The notes below the pieces were generated by a model, which had not been told where the DNA came from, ran no database searches, and saw only the letters and a program-made list of their open reading frames with translations. Below are positions 7,372-14,410 of a DNA stretch of 23,080 bases, in pieces. Within the stretch, counting starts at the first letter, position 1, and every line of letters starts with the position of its first letter. Position numbers and translations under genes: made by a program. Origin of the DNA: Atopobium sp. (GTDB taxonomy: Bacteria; Actinomycetota; Coriobacteriia; Coriobacteriales; Atopobiaceae); assembly GCA_015258785.1 (NCBI GenBank), contig JABZHP010000013.1, forward strand, positions 1-23,080, in the 5' to 3' direction.

Positions 7372-7396
7372 GATAAAAATAGTTACTATTTTTATC
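7372..7396. promoter_or_regulatory. AT-rich palindrome upstream of ferritin (possible operator)
   Basis: GATAAAAATAG (7372-7382) and CTATTTTTATC (7386-7396) form a perfect 11-bp inverted repeat with a 3-nt centre. The GATAA...TTATC ends recall Fur/PerR-type boxes, and it lies about 110 bp upstream of a ferritin gene. The stem is almost purely A+T, so a protein-binding site is more likely than a terminator. The regulator is unknown. Confidence 0.4.
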
Positions 7397-7433
7397 TTCT
7401 ATTTGAATGTGCTGCTCTTGCGCCACCTATGCG

Positions 7434-9113
7434 TTAATCGCGCGTAAGTTTGCGGTGAATGCGATGAGGACGAGCAGCCTCTTGGCCAAGTCTCTCAATA
7501 CGATTGGCCTGGTATGCCTCAAAGTTGCCCTCAAACCAGAACCACTTACCTGGATTCTCGTCGTCGCCCTCCCACGCAAGGATGTGCGTAGCAATGCGGT
7601 CCAAGAACCAGCGGTCATGGCTGGTTACTACAGAACATCCTGGGAAGCGCTCAAGTGCATCCTCAAGGCTTTCCAGCGTCTCAATATCGAGGTCGTTGGT
7701 AGGCTCGTCCAGAAGCAAGAGGTTTCCACCCTGCTTAAGCGTAAGAGCAAGGTTTAGACGGTTCCTCTCGCCACCAGAAAGGACGCCAGCACGTTTCTGC
7801 TGATCAGGTCCTTTAAAGCCGAAGCTGGCCACATAGGCGCGGCTTGGGATCTCCGTATCTCCCACCTTGATAAAGTCGTTTCCGTCGGAGACAACCTCCC
7901 AGATAGTCTTATCAGGGTCAATTCCCTGCCTGAGCTGGTCAACGTAAGAAATTTGAACCGTCTCGCCAATCTCAAGCGTACCGGAAGTGAGCTCCTCCTG
8001 GCCAACAATGGCCTTGAACAGCGTAGACTTACCAACACCGTTAGGGCCAATCACGCCAACGATGCCGTTTCTTGGCAGGCTAAACGAGAGGTCGTCGATA
8101 AGAACGCGGTCTCCAAAGGCCTTGTGGATGTGGTCAGCCTCCAGGACCTTCTGGCCCAGACGCGGACCCACAGGAATCTGGATCTCGGTGAAGTCGAGCT
8201 TCTTGGATGCACGAGCTTCTGCTTCCATCTGCTCATAGCGATCAAGACGCGCGCGGTTTTTTGCCTGGCGAGCCTTAGGAGACGAACGAACCCACTCCAG
8301 CTCAGCGCGCATTTTCTTTGCGCGTTTGGCATCCTGTTGGTTTTGAGCCTCAAGACGAGCTGCCTTGTTCTCCAGGTAAGTTGAGTAGTTTCCCTCGTAA
8401 GGATAGAGCTGTCCGCGGTCAACCTCGCAAATCCACTCAGCGACGTCGTCGAGGAAGTAGCGATCGTGCGTGACGGCCATAACAGCGCCGGGGTAATCGT
8501 GCAGGAACTTCTCAAGCCAGAGCACCGACTCCGCGTCAAGGTGGTTGGTGGGCTCGTCAAGAAGCAGCAGGTCAGGTGCCTCGAGAAGCAGACGACACAG
8601 GGCTACACGGCGTTTCTCGCCACCCGAAAGGTGGGTGACGGGAGAATCTGGGTCTGGGCACTGGAGCGCGTCCATTGCCTGAGAGAGCTGGCTGTCCAAA
8701 TCCCAGCCGTTAGCTGCGTCGATCTCGGTCTGGAGCTGGCCCATCTCTGCCATCAGGGCGTCAAAATCGGCGTCAGGATTGCCCATCTCAACGCCAATCT
8801 CGTTGAAGCGCGCAATCTTGGCAAGCAGGTCACCGAAGGCAAGCTCGATGTTCTCCTTGACCGTTTTGGTCTCATCCAGCGGCGGCTCCTGCTGGAGCAG
8901 GCCAACGGTGTAACCTGGGGTAAGCTTAGCCTCGCCGTTGGAAACGTCCTCCATGCCAGCAATAACCTTGAGCAGGGTGGACTTTCCCATGCCGTTTGGA
9001 CCCACGACGCCGATTTTTGCGCCAGGGTATACGCCGACGGTGACGTCATCAAGAATGACCTTCTCGCCGACTGCTTTGCGAGCCTTGTACATCTGATAGA
9101 CAAACTCTGCCAT
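7434..9113 (-). CDS. ettA: Energy-dependent translational throttle protein EttA (ABC-F ATPase)
   Basis: The 559-residue protein has two ABC ATPase domains and no membrane spans, the ABC-F arrangement. The first domain has Walker A GPNGMGKST (about 39-47), signature LSGGEKRR and LLLLDEPTNHLD. The second has GPNGVGKST, signature LSGGERNR and LLLLDEPTNDLD. Between them is the Lys/Arg-rich helical linker (KRAKKMRAELEWVRSSPKAR), which in this family reaches the peptidyl-transferase region. Length and linker fit EttA, which binds the ribosomal E site and gates the first steps of elongation according to ATP/ADP. The ATG at 9113 has AAGGAGGAG at good spacing. The upstream region is the repeat-rich gap. 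Ferritin lies downstream, behind a terminator-like hairpin. Confidence 0.95.
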   Translation of the reverse strand: MAEFVYQMYKARKAVGEKVILDDVTVGVYPGAKIGVVGPNGMGKSTLLKVIAGMEDVSNGEAKLTPGYTVGLLQQEPPLDETKTVKENIELAFGDLLAKIARFNEIGVEMGNPDADFDALMAEMGQLQTEIDAANGWDLDSQLSQAMDALQCPDPDSPVTHLSGGEKRRVALCRLLLEAPDLLLLDEPTNHLDAESVLWLEKFLHDYPGAVMAVTHDRYFLDDVAEWICEVDRGQLYPYEGNYSTYLENKAARLEAQNQQDAKRAKKMRAELEWVRSSPKARQAKNRARLDRYEQMEAEARASKKLDFTEIQIPVGPRLGQKVLEADHIHKAFGDRVLIDDLSFSLPRNGIVGVIGPNGVGKSTLFKAIVGQEELTSGTLEIGETVQISYVDQLRQGIDPDKTIWEVVSDGNDFIKVGDTEIPSRAYVASFGFKGPDQQKRAGVLSGGERNRLNLALTLKQGGNLLLLDEPTNDLDIETLESLEDALERFPGCSVVTSHDRWFLDRIATHILAWEGDDENPGKWFWFEGNFEAYQANRIERLGQEAARPHRIHRKLTRD

Positions 9114-9208
9114 GTGCTCCTCCTTAAGGGGCTGTCAGATGAAATATTCACATAGTCCATTCTAATGAAATATTGCGAGGACTCCACAGCAGAGAAGCTG
9201 GAAAAGAG

Positions 9209-9262
9209 GGCGCGCGGGTGCGCTGCGGGGTGCGCGAGCGCGTCACGAGGCGCGCGGGTGCG
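9209..9262. repeat. GC-rich 14-bp direct repeat
   Basis: GGCGCGCGGGTGCG occurs exactly at 9209-9222 and 9249-9262, a 40-bp period. The intervening DNA is also made of GCG-rich words. The patch is far more G+C-rich than its AT-rich surroundings and lies upstream of ettA. Confidence 0.6.
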
Positions 9263-9272
9263 AGACACGGAT

Positions 9273-9412
9273 GCGAAAACACACCTATGGCAGATAATCT
9301 GCTCAAAAAGCGTATACATTGCACCCAAAACCTCTATATCTTGCAGATTATTTGACTTAGGTGTGTTTTTCGCCCCGGATTTAGCAGATTATCTGACATA
9401 GGTGTGTTGTTG
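9273..9412. repeat. Three copies of a ~30-bp intergenic motif (one inverted, two direct)
   Basis: The unit is GCAGATTATCTG followed by (A/C)CATAGGTGTGTT and usually TTCGC. Copy A is on the minus strand (9273-9303); copies B (9343-9373) and C (9384-9412) are on the plus strand. B differs from A at about four positions. The first 13 nt of copy A are themselves a palindrome (GCAGAT-T-ATCTGC). A and B are inverted and could form a long hairpin with a 39-nt loop. No transposase or reading frame is associated. Confidence 0.8.
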
Positions 9413-9661
9413 AAGGCTTGAAAATAGCAGTAGTTAAATTATTTATATGATGATATTCATAATTCCGTATATTAGACCATGTTTATACGCAGAAATGAAT
9501 CATCCCATAAATCGTTGATCATAGCTTGTGTCAGATGCCTCATACCAGACGACTTGCGCCGAACAACTCACCGCAAAGGGTCCAAATCTCCTAGATATCC
9601 AGCGTAATCACGCCATATGTCACCAGCAAGAACACCGTCACGACCAGACCGGGGAAATAAC

Positions 9662-9731
9662 GGCGCAGCTAGGCGCAGCTAGGTGCATCTGGACGCAACT
9701 AAGCGCAGGTAGACCCGGATAAACGCAGCTG
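9662..9731. repeat. Degenerate 10-bp tandem array (seven units)
   Basis: Seven consecutive decamers follow a GGCGCAGCTA pattern. Units 1 and 2 (9662-9681) are identical; units 3 to 7 (GGTGCATCTG, GACGCAACTA, AGCGCAGGTA, GACCCGGATA, AACGCAGCTG) drift but keep phase. The array ends 2 nt from the acyltransferase stop at 9734. A 10-bp period is close to one DNA helical turn, and it is not a multiple of three, so the array is not coding. Confidence 0.75.
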
Positions 9732-9733
9732 AA

Positions 9734-11545
9734 TTAAGGTTTGACGTGGCCCTGATTTGCTTTATCTACGGCATCTTTGACCATCTGCGCGTACAGGGTA
9801 CCGCCTCGATTAATGGAATCTGAATCTGAGCCAAAGTGAACGTAGTCAGTACCTGCCCAAATGTCAGGATTATCCTGAGCAATCTGTGCCCAATCCGCAA
9901 TGGTAATGAAGTCGTACTGCTGAGCGAGCTCAAGCTCATGAGCACGGATGGCATTTGCACCAGCATTTGGGTCGGTGTTCCTACCGTCATACGGAGTGAC
10001 AAAAATCAGACGGTGTCCGCGCGGTAGCATGTCCACAATCTTATCAACCGCATCGGAGCCGCCAACAGGGTTGGTGCCCAGGGCAACAACAACGTCCTGG
10101 TAAAGGGTGTTGTTGTCGATTGCGGACTGCAGCAAATCTACGCCCATCGCCACGTTTCTACTAACAGAAGCGTCAATTTGAGCATCGGGCAGCGCATCCT
10201 GCAGGTAAGAACGAGCACGCAGCGAAACGGAATCGCCAATGTAGGTGACTCCCTCAACAACGTTGTAGTTGCTTGCCTGCGAGGTATCCGCATGCTTGCG
10301 AGTCATGGTCATGGTGCTCTGCTCCTGCAACGAAGCATTGAGCAGCAGATCGTTCTGGAAATCGCTAAGCTGTGGAGCGGTTAGCGCAATAAAGGCAACG
10401 GCCGCAGCAAAAGGAATAAGCGCAAGGCCGGTACCTCGCAAAACCTTCTGACCATCAAGCTTGATGCGCGAGAAGATCTCTGGAGACTTCCCTGCCAACG
10501 CTGGCTCAAGCACATAGAACGAGCAACTTGCAAATACAAACGAAAGCACCAGGGTTAGGAGTGCAGCCAGGACTGGATCGACCTTCTCGGCAAAAATAAT
10601 GTACAAAGGCCAGTGGAACAGGTACACGCCGTAGCTGGTATCTGCCACAAAAGAAACAATTCCGGGCTCTTGGACGCCCTCGGTTTTTTGATGCAACATG
10701 CGAGCAAAGAAAATCATTGCGGCCGCTGCGAGCGAGGCAAAAAGGAAACCAAAGGTGTACGTAAAGAGGTCCTCGAAGTGCATAAAGACGCTCAAGAAAA
10801 CAAGAACGCCGCAGCTTGCCACAAGGCCCGCGAGCGTCAATTGAGTGGAAAGCTTCTGCTCAAGCTGGTCGAAGAGCTCGCCCGTTTGAGCGATTCCCGC
10901 AACGCATGCCAACAGCGCGCCAATAAAGAAGGGGAACACGTGCGTTTGCGTCGAGAAATACTGGATAGAAAGATTCGTGGAGTTTTGGGCGCCGGTGGCC
11001 ATCGCCAAGTAAGTAACAACGAACAGCACCAGGGAAGCTCCAGCAATCTTTACCTTATAGCTTCTAATTGTTTTGCTCATGCAAGCAAGCAGCCAGGCGC
11101 ACAAACCCCAGAGCACATAAAAGTGCATTTCAACGGCAAGACTCCAGGTGTGCAGATACACATGAGGAGCAAATTGATTCTCGTAGCTGTTGCCCAGAAC
11201 TATCTCAAAGTAGTTAGTCACAAAGCCAAGAGCTGCGGCAATCTGATACTTAATACCGGAAATGAACTCGGTACGCACAAGCAGAAGAAACGGCGTGCAC
11301 ACAAGCACCATAAACACAAGCGGCGGCACAATTCTGTAGAAACGCCTGCGCAGGAATCCAATGACGTCGATGGATCTAAAGCGAGCAAACTCGTCAATCA
11401 AAAGAGCCGTGATGAGATAGCCCGAGAACGTAAAGAATACGTCGACACCAATAAAGCCACCTGGAAGCGCGTCCTTAAAAAAGTGATATATGAGGACTAA
11501 AACAAGTCCTGTTATACGTACAAGCGAAAACCATTTAATTCGCAC
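9734..11545 (-). CDS. OatA-like acyltransferase: acyltransferase-3 membrane domain plus SGNH domain
   Basis: The 603-residue protein has an N-terminal acyltransferase-3 domain with about ten to eleven membrane spans (residues 7-395). Motifs include the VRITG...IYHFF region with His21, PGGFIGVDVFFTFSGYLIT, and LHTWSLAVEMHFY near 131-143. A linker leads to an extracellular SGNH hydrolase-like domain (about 433-595) with GDS (437-439), GTN (490-492) and D-x-x-H (Asp567, His570). This architecture is that of OatA/OafA-type enzymes, which move acetyl groups across the membrane onto peptidoglycan or surface glycans. The target here is inference. GTG 11545 lies within the end of the MORN gene (11-nt overlap) behind an AAGGGA site, so the two are coupled. 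An upstream start at 11617 would only add residues antisense-free but overlapping the MORN gene. Confidence 0.9.
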   Translation of the reverse strand: MRIKWFSLVRITGLVLVLIYHFFKDALPGGFIGVDVFFTFSGYLITALLIDEFARFRSIDVIGFLRRRFYRIVPPLVFMVLVCTPFLLLVRTEFISGIKYQIAAALGFVTNYFEIVLGNSYENQFAPHVYLHTWSLAVEMHFYVLWGLCAWLLACMSKTIRSYKVKIAGASLVLFVVTYLAMATGAQNSTNLSIQYFSTQTHVFPFFIGALLACVAGIAQTGELFDQLEQKLSTQLTLAGLVASCGVLVFLSVFMHFEDLFTYTFGFLFASLAAAAMIFFARMLHQKTEGVQEPGIVSFVADTSYGVYLFHWPLYIIFAEKVDPVLAALLTLVLSFVFASCSFYVLEPALAGKSPEIFSRIKLDGQKVLRGTGLALIPFAAAVAFIALTAPQLSDFQNDLLLNASLQEQSTMTMTRKHADTSQASNYNVVEGVTYIGDSVSLRARSYLQDALPDAQIDASVSRNVAMGVDLLQSAIDNNTLYQDVVVALGTNPVGGSDAVDKIVDMLPRGHRLIFVTPYDGRNTDPNAGANAIRAHELELAQQYDFITIADWAQIAQDNPDIWAGTDYVHFGSDSDSINRGGTLYAQMVKDAVDKANQGHVKP

Positions 11546-12341
11546 TTTGATAAATCCCTTGCTTAAAAGTTCCTTCGTACACAATGTTGTCTTGTGTAGT
11601 GAGCCTTCCCTGGCCATCTGCCTGGCCTTTTACAAACTGACCTTCGTACGTCCAGCCATCTTTTGAGGTGTACGTTCCCATACCCTGGAAATACCCATCA
11701 ACAAATTCTCCCTCGTAGGTATCGCCATTTTCAAAGGTCATTTTGCCTTGTCCATTCATCTTTCCCTGAATGGTAGTGCCGGTATACGTCACCTGATTGT
11801 CGCCGAATACCAGCGTTTTTTGACTTGGTCGGTTAACCAGAACAATCGAGAGCACCGCAAGCATCAAAATTGCAGCAACGCTTACCAGCTCGAGCTTTCT
11901 TCTGCCCGCACTCACCGGGCGAGAATGACGCTGCTCTGGTTCTGGATCTGCTTGATTGCGAGGACGCTTCTCCACACGAATGCTTTTGCGTGCAGATAGA
12001 GGCGTCTTCTGACGCTTCTTCTTTTCTGGCGCAACTTTAGACCGCATGTTTTCTGTAGGTTTTTCTGCAGGCTGTGCAGCGGACTTTTCTGCAAGCTGTG
12101 CAGCAGATACTTCTGCGGGCTTACGCTGCGCAAACGACGCAAAAGCTGATGAAAGCTGCTCAGATGCAGTCTGAAGAGCAGCTGCTGGACTTGCAGTAGT
12201 ATCAGCCTTCTCTACGGGAGCCTGAGGTGCTTCTACAGGTGCAACTTCCCTTGCCTCAGATGAAGGCTCAGGGACGTGCGCTTCCTTAACCATATGACGA
12301 GCGTTTCTTTTTTTAGCAGAAAAACGCGTAGGAGAACTCAC
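11535..12341 (-). CDS. MORN-repeat membrane protein
   Basis: The 268-residue protein has a long Ala/Pro/Lys-rich cytoplasmic region (about 1-150), one membrane span (about 154-170, LVSVAAILMLAVLSIVL) and an extracellular C-terminus with three to four MORN repeats (YEGEFVDGYFQGMGTY, YEGQFVKGQADGQGRL, YEGTFKQG). MORN repeats are beta-hairpin modules used for protein or lipid contacts. The cytoplasmic part holds an 8-residue duplication (AAQLAEKS/AAQPAEKP) encoded by a 24-bp tandem repeat at 12061-12108. GTG 12341 is preferred to TTG 12353 because a GGA site precedes it at normal spacing; this choice is tentative. It overlaps the OatA-like gene by 11 nt, suggesting joint work at the envelope, perhaps as an anchor or scaffold (inference). 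Confidence 0.8.
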   Translation of the reverse strand: MSSPTRFSAKKRNARHMVKEAHVPEPSSEAREVAPVEAPQAPVEKADTTASPAAALQTASEQLSSAFASFAQRKPAEVSAAQLAEKSAAQPAEKPTENMRSKVAPEKKKRQKTPLSARKSIRVEKRPRNQADPEPEQRHSRPVSAGRRKLELVSVAAILMLAVLSIVLVNRPSQKTLVFGDNQVTYTGTTIQGKMNGQGKMTFENGDTYEGEFVDGYFQGMGTYTSKDGWTYEGQFVKGQADGQGRLTTQDNIVYEGTFKQGIYQSAN

Positions 12342-12472
12342 TAGGTATTCCAATTCAATCGATTTGTTAACCCTTTCATTGTACTAATTTCCTTCAACTT
12401 TTGAATTGTCATTTGTCCTATACACATTTATCAGATTCACAGGTACGCCCGCTGTTTTTCTGCGATTTTCTG

Positions 12473-12501
12473 TTCTAAGTAAAAAGAGAGAGGGGTACAC
12501 T
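12473..12501 (+). promoter_or_regulatory. Possible sigma-70-type promoter for ppaC
   Basis: TTCTAA (12473-12478) and TACACT (12496-12501) are spaced by exactly 17 nt, about 90 nt before the ppaC start. The rest of the gap (12342-12592) is AT-rich with no other clear signal. The match to consensus is partial, so confidence is low. Confidence 0.35.
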
Positions 12502-12592
12502 ACAAGGTGGTATTAAAAAAGAAACAAAATGTGCTTACTAAAGTGTGTTCTAATTAGAAAGTTACCTCATCGACATTACCAGGGAGGCGAAG

Positions 12593-14260
12593 ATGGCAGA
12601 AGCAATTCGTAAAGTAAATATCATTGGCCATTTGAACCCAGATACAGACAGCATTTGTGCTGCAATTTCTTATGCGTATCTCAAAAATCAGATTGATAAC
12701 CCTATCTATGAAGCTCGTCGCGCTGGCTCACTCAACCGTGAGACCGCCTTTGTTTTAAATCACTTTGGCTTTGAAGAGCCGCAGCTTATTACTACGGTTA
12801 CTCCTCAAATTAAAGATGCAGAAATTCAAGCTCAGCCAAAAGTTGATGCTGGAATGAGCCTCTATGCTGCTTGGCAGCTTATGCAGGACGTCAAGCTTGA
12901 TACACTTTGCGTTACTGATGAGGAAGAAGAGCTTACTGGCCTGATTGCCGTTAAAGATATTGCAAATGCAAACATGAGTCTTTCCGAGCCAAACCTGCTC
13001 TCTAAGGCTAAGACAAGCTATGCAAATATTGTTTCTACGCTTGGTGGCACCATAGTTCTTGGTGATCCTCAGGGCGTTGTTAAGCAGGGCAATATTCGCG
13101 TTGGTACCAGCGCTTCCGCTCTTTCAGAGATTGTTGATGCTGGCGATATCATTGTTGTTGCTGGCAACCATGAGAACCAGACTATCGCAGTTGAGCACGG
13201 CGCTTCCTGCCTTATTGTCTCTTGCGATGCTCCAATTGCTCAGGACGTCATTGACCTGGCTAAAAAGCGTGATTGCGCCATTATCAGCACTCCTCGCGAT
13301 ACCTTTGAGGTAGCTCGCCTGCTTATCATGTCTATGCCTGTACGTGAGAAGATGCTCACTGACGACATCCTTAAGTTCAGCGTCAACACCGCAATTGATG
13401 ATGCTCGTAAGGAAATGACCAACTCAAGGCACCGCTTCTTCCCTGTTATCAACGAGAACGGAACTTTTGCTGGTCTTATCAGCGGCCCTGGTCTTTTGAA
13501 TCCTCGCAAGAAGCATGTCATTCTTGTTGACCACAACGAGCGCACTCAGGCAGTTGATGGTCTTGAGCAGGCCGAGATCATGGAGATTGTTGATCACCAC
13601 CGCATCGGCTCCATTGAGACTTCTAACCCAATTACCTTTAGAAACGTCCCTGTTGGCTGCACCTGCACCATCATCTATGGCCTCTACCACGAGTACGGCA
13701 TTGAGATTCCAAAGAATATTGCTGGCCTCATGCTCTCTGCAATTCTTTCCGACACCCTTGCATTCCGCTCCCCTACCTGCACTGAGCGCGATATTGTTGC
13801 TGGTAAAAAGCTTGCAGAGATTTGTGGAGAAGACATCGACGCCTACTCTGAGCAAATGTTTGACGCTGGCGCAGACCTCACTGGTCGTACTGCAGAAGAA
13901 GTCTTCCACGGTGACTACAAGGTATTCAGCCGTGGCGGCGTAAAGTTTGGCGTTGGCCAGGGCTCCTTCATGACCGAGTCCAGTCGCAAGGCTGCCGAGG
14001 AACTTGTTGGACCATTCTTGGAGACAGCTGCTAAGTCCGAAGAGCTTCCAATGGTCTTCTACATGTTCACCGACGTTAAGAGCCAGGTCACCGAGATGCT
14101 CTTCTATGGTGCAAACGCTGCCAACGTCATCGAGCGCGCCTTTAACGTAAAGGTTGATGGCAACATTGCTGTTCTTCCAGGCGTTGTCAGTCGTAAGAAG
14201 CAGGTTGTTCCATCTCTCATGGCAACGCTTCAGACGCTCGCCGAGGAAACCGCCAACTAA
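12593..14260 (+). CDS. ppaC: Manganese-dependent inorganic pyrophosphatase with CBS regulatory insert
   Basis: The 555-residue enzyme splits pyrophosphate into two phosphates, driving biosynthesis forward. It belongs to the family II (DHH) group. Metal ligands lie in GHLNPDTDS (His13, Asp17, Asp19), in LVDHNE and in the DHH motif of VDHHRIGSIET. The C-terminal DHHA2 domain ends with the substrate-binding PGVVSRKKQVVPSL. Between the two parts of the DHH domain is a large insert (about residues 75-305) with two CBS halves (TLCVTDEEEELTGLIAVKDI and RFFPVINENGTFAGLISG) around a DRTGG-like segment. Such inserts bind adenine nucleotides: AMP or ADP inhibits, and ATP or diadenosine polyphosphates activate. 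It has a GGGAGGCG ribosome site and a strong terminator, and stands alone. Confidence 0.95.
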   Translation: MAEAIRKVNIIGHLNPDTDSICAAISYAYLKNQIDNPIYEARRAGSLNRETAFVLNHFGFEEPQLITTVTPQIKDAEIQAQPKVDAGMSLYAAWQLMQDVKLDTLCVTDEEEELTGLIAVKDIANANMSLSEPNLLSKAKTSYANIVSTLGGTIVLGDPQGVVKQGNIRVGTSASALSEIVDAGDIIVVAGNHENQTIAVEHGASCLIVSCDAPIAQDVIDLAKKRDCAIISTPRDTFEVARLLIMSMPVREKMLTDDILKFSVNTAIDDARKEMTNSRHRFFPVINENGTFAGLISGPGLLNPRKKHVILVDHNERTQAVDGLEQAEIMEIVDHHRIGSIETSNPITFRNVPVGCTCTIIYGLYHEYGIEIPKNIAGLMLSAILSDTLAFRSPTCTERDIVAGKKLAEICGEDIDAYSEQMFDAGADLTGRTAEEVFHGDYKVFSRGGVKFGVGQGSFMTESSRKAAEELVGPFLETAAKSEELPMVFYMFTDVKSQVTEMLFYGANAANVIERAFNVKVDGNIAVLPGVVSRKKQVVPSLMATLQTLAEETAN

Positions 14261-14262
14261 CA

Positions 14263-14333
14263 CGGGTTTCTCGCGCGTCGCGCCTTATGTGAGCTTTCAC
14301 TGCGCGGGTTTCTCGCGCGTCGGGTTTCTCGCC
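14263..14333. repeat. Three clustered copies of CGGGTTTCTCGC
   Basis: CGGGTTTCTCGCGCGTCG occurs exactly at 14263-14280 and 14305-14322; a third, partly overlapping copy CGGGTTTCTCGCC lies at 14321-14333. All sit between the ppaC stop and its terminator. They are the densest cluster of the motif that recurs across the window. Confidence 0.85.
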
Positions 14334-14348
14334 ATGGATTGAAATGAT

Positions 14349-14383
14349 AACGCCTACCTGCGAACTTGCGGGTAGGCGTTTTT
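14349..14383 (+). terminator. Intrinsic terminator of ppaC
   Basis: AACGCCTACC (14349-14358) and GGTAGGCGTT (14371-14380) form a 10-bp stem followed by a T-run (14379-14383). It lies between the convergent ppaC and sirtuin genes and could work weakly in both directions. Confidence 0.85.
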
Positions 14384-14385
14384 CT

Positions 14386-14410
14386 ACAGGAGCTGTTTAC
14401 AGGAGCTGTT
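14386..14410. repeat. 13-bp tandem duplication at the sirtuin stop codon
   Basis: ACAGGAGCTGTT occurs at 14386-14397 and 14399-14410. The duplication covers the last codons and stop of the sirtuin gene and repeats them just beyond the stop. The copy also carries a stop codon. Confidence 0.7.

Larger units (their letters stand above)
9114..9733. other. 620-bp gene-free, repeat-rich region upstream of ettA
   Basis: No supportable gene is seen here. From left to right: the ettA leader, with two TGAAATATT words (around 9140 and 9166); a GC-rich direct repeat; three copies of a 30-bp motif; an AT-rich stretch (about 9420-9530) containing the AT-rich word ATGATATTCAT; a mixed stretch (9530-9660) without structure I can name; and a 10-bp tandem array abutting the acyltransferase stop. 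Frames here are short and lack ribosome sites. One minus-strand frame (9591-9668) reads as a hydrophobic 25-residue tail and might be a gene remnant. Confidence 0.6.

Noticed and set aside
9273..9412. CRISPR-like repeat array.
   Set aside because: Only three copies, one inverted, with imperfect repeats and no regular spacers; no cas genes.
9591..9668. A minus-strand frame encoding a hydrophobic 25-residue tail (contains FPGLVVTVFLLVTYGVITL), possibly the remnant of a membrane protein.
   Set aside because: It is too short, has no start, and the preceding decamer array breaks any upstream frame; kept only as a hint of gene decay.
9528..9722. A 64-residue plus-strand frame in the gap upstream of ettA.
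   Set aside because: It starts at GTG without a ribosome site, runs into the tandem decamer array and has no recognisable features.
10613..11500. A 295-residue open frame on the plus strand.
   Set aside because: It is fully antisense to the acyltransferase, whose motifs are unmistakable; the Lys/Arg/His-rich product is typical of a shadow frame.
13424..14263. A 279-residue minus-strand frame opposite ppaC.
   Set aside because: Shadow of the pyrophosphatase; no ribosome site or family features.
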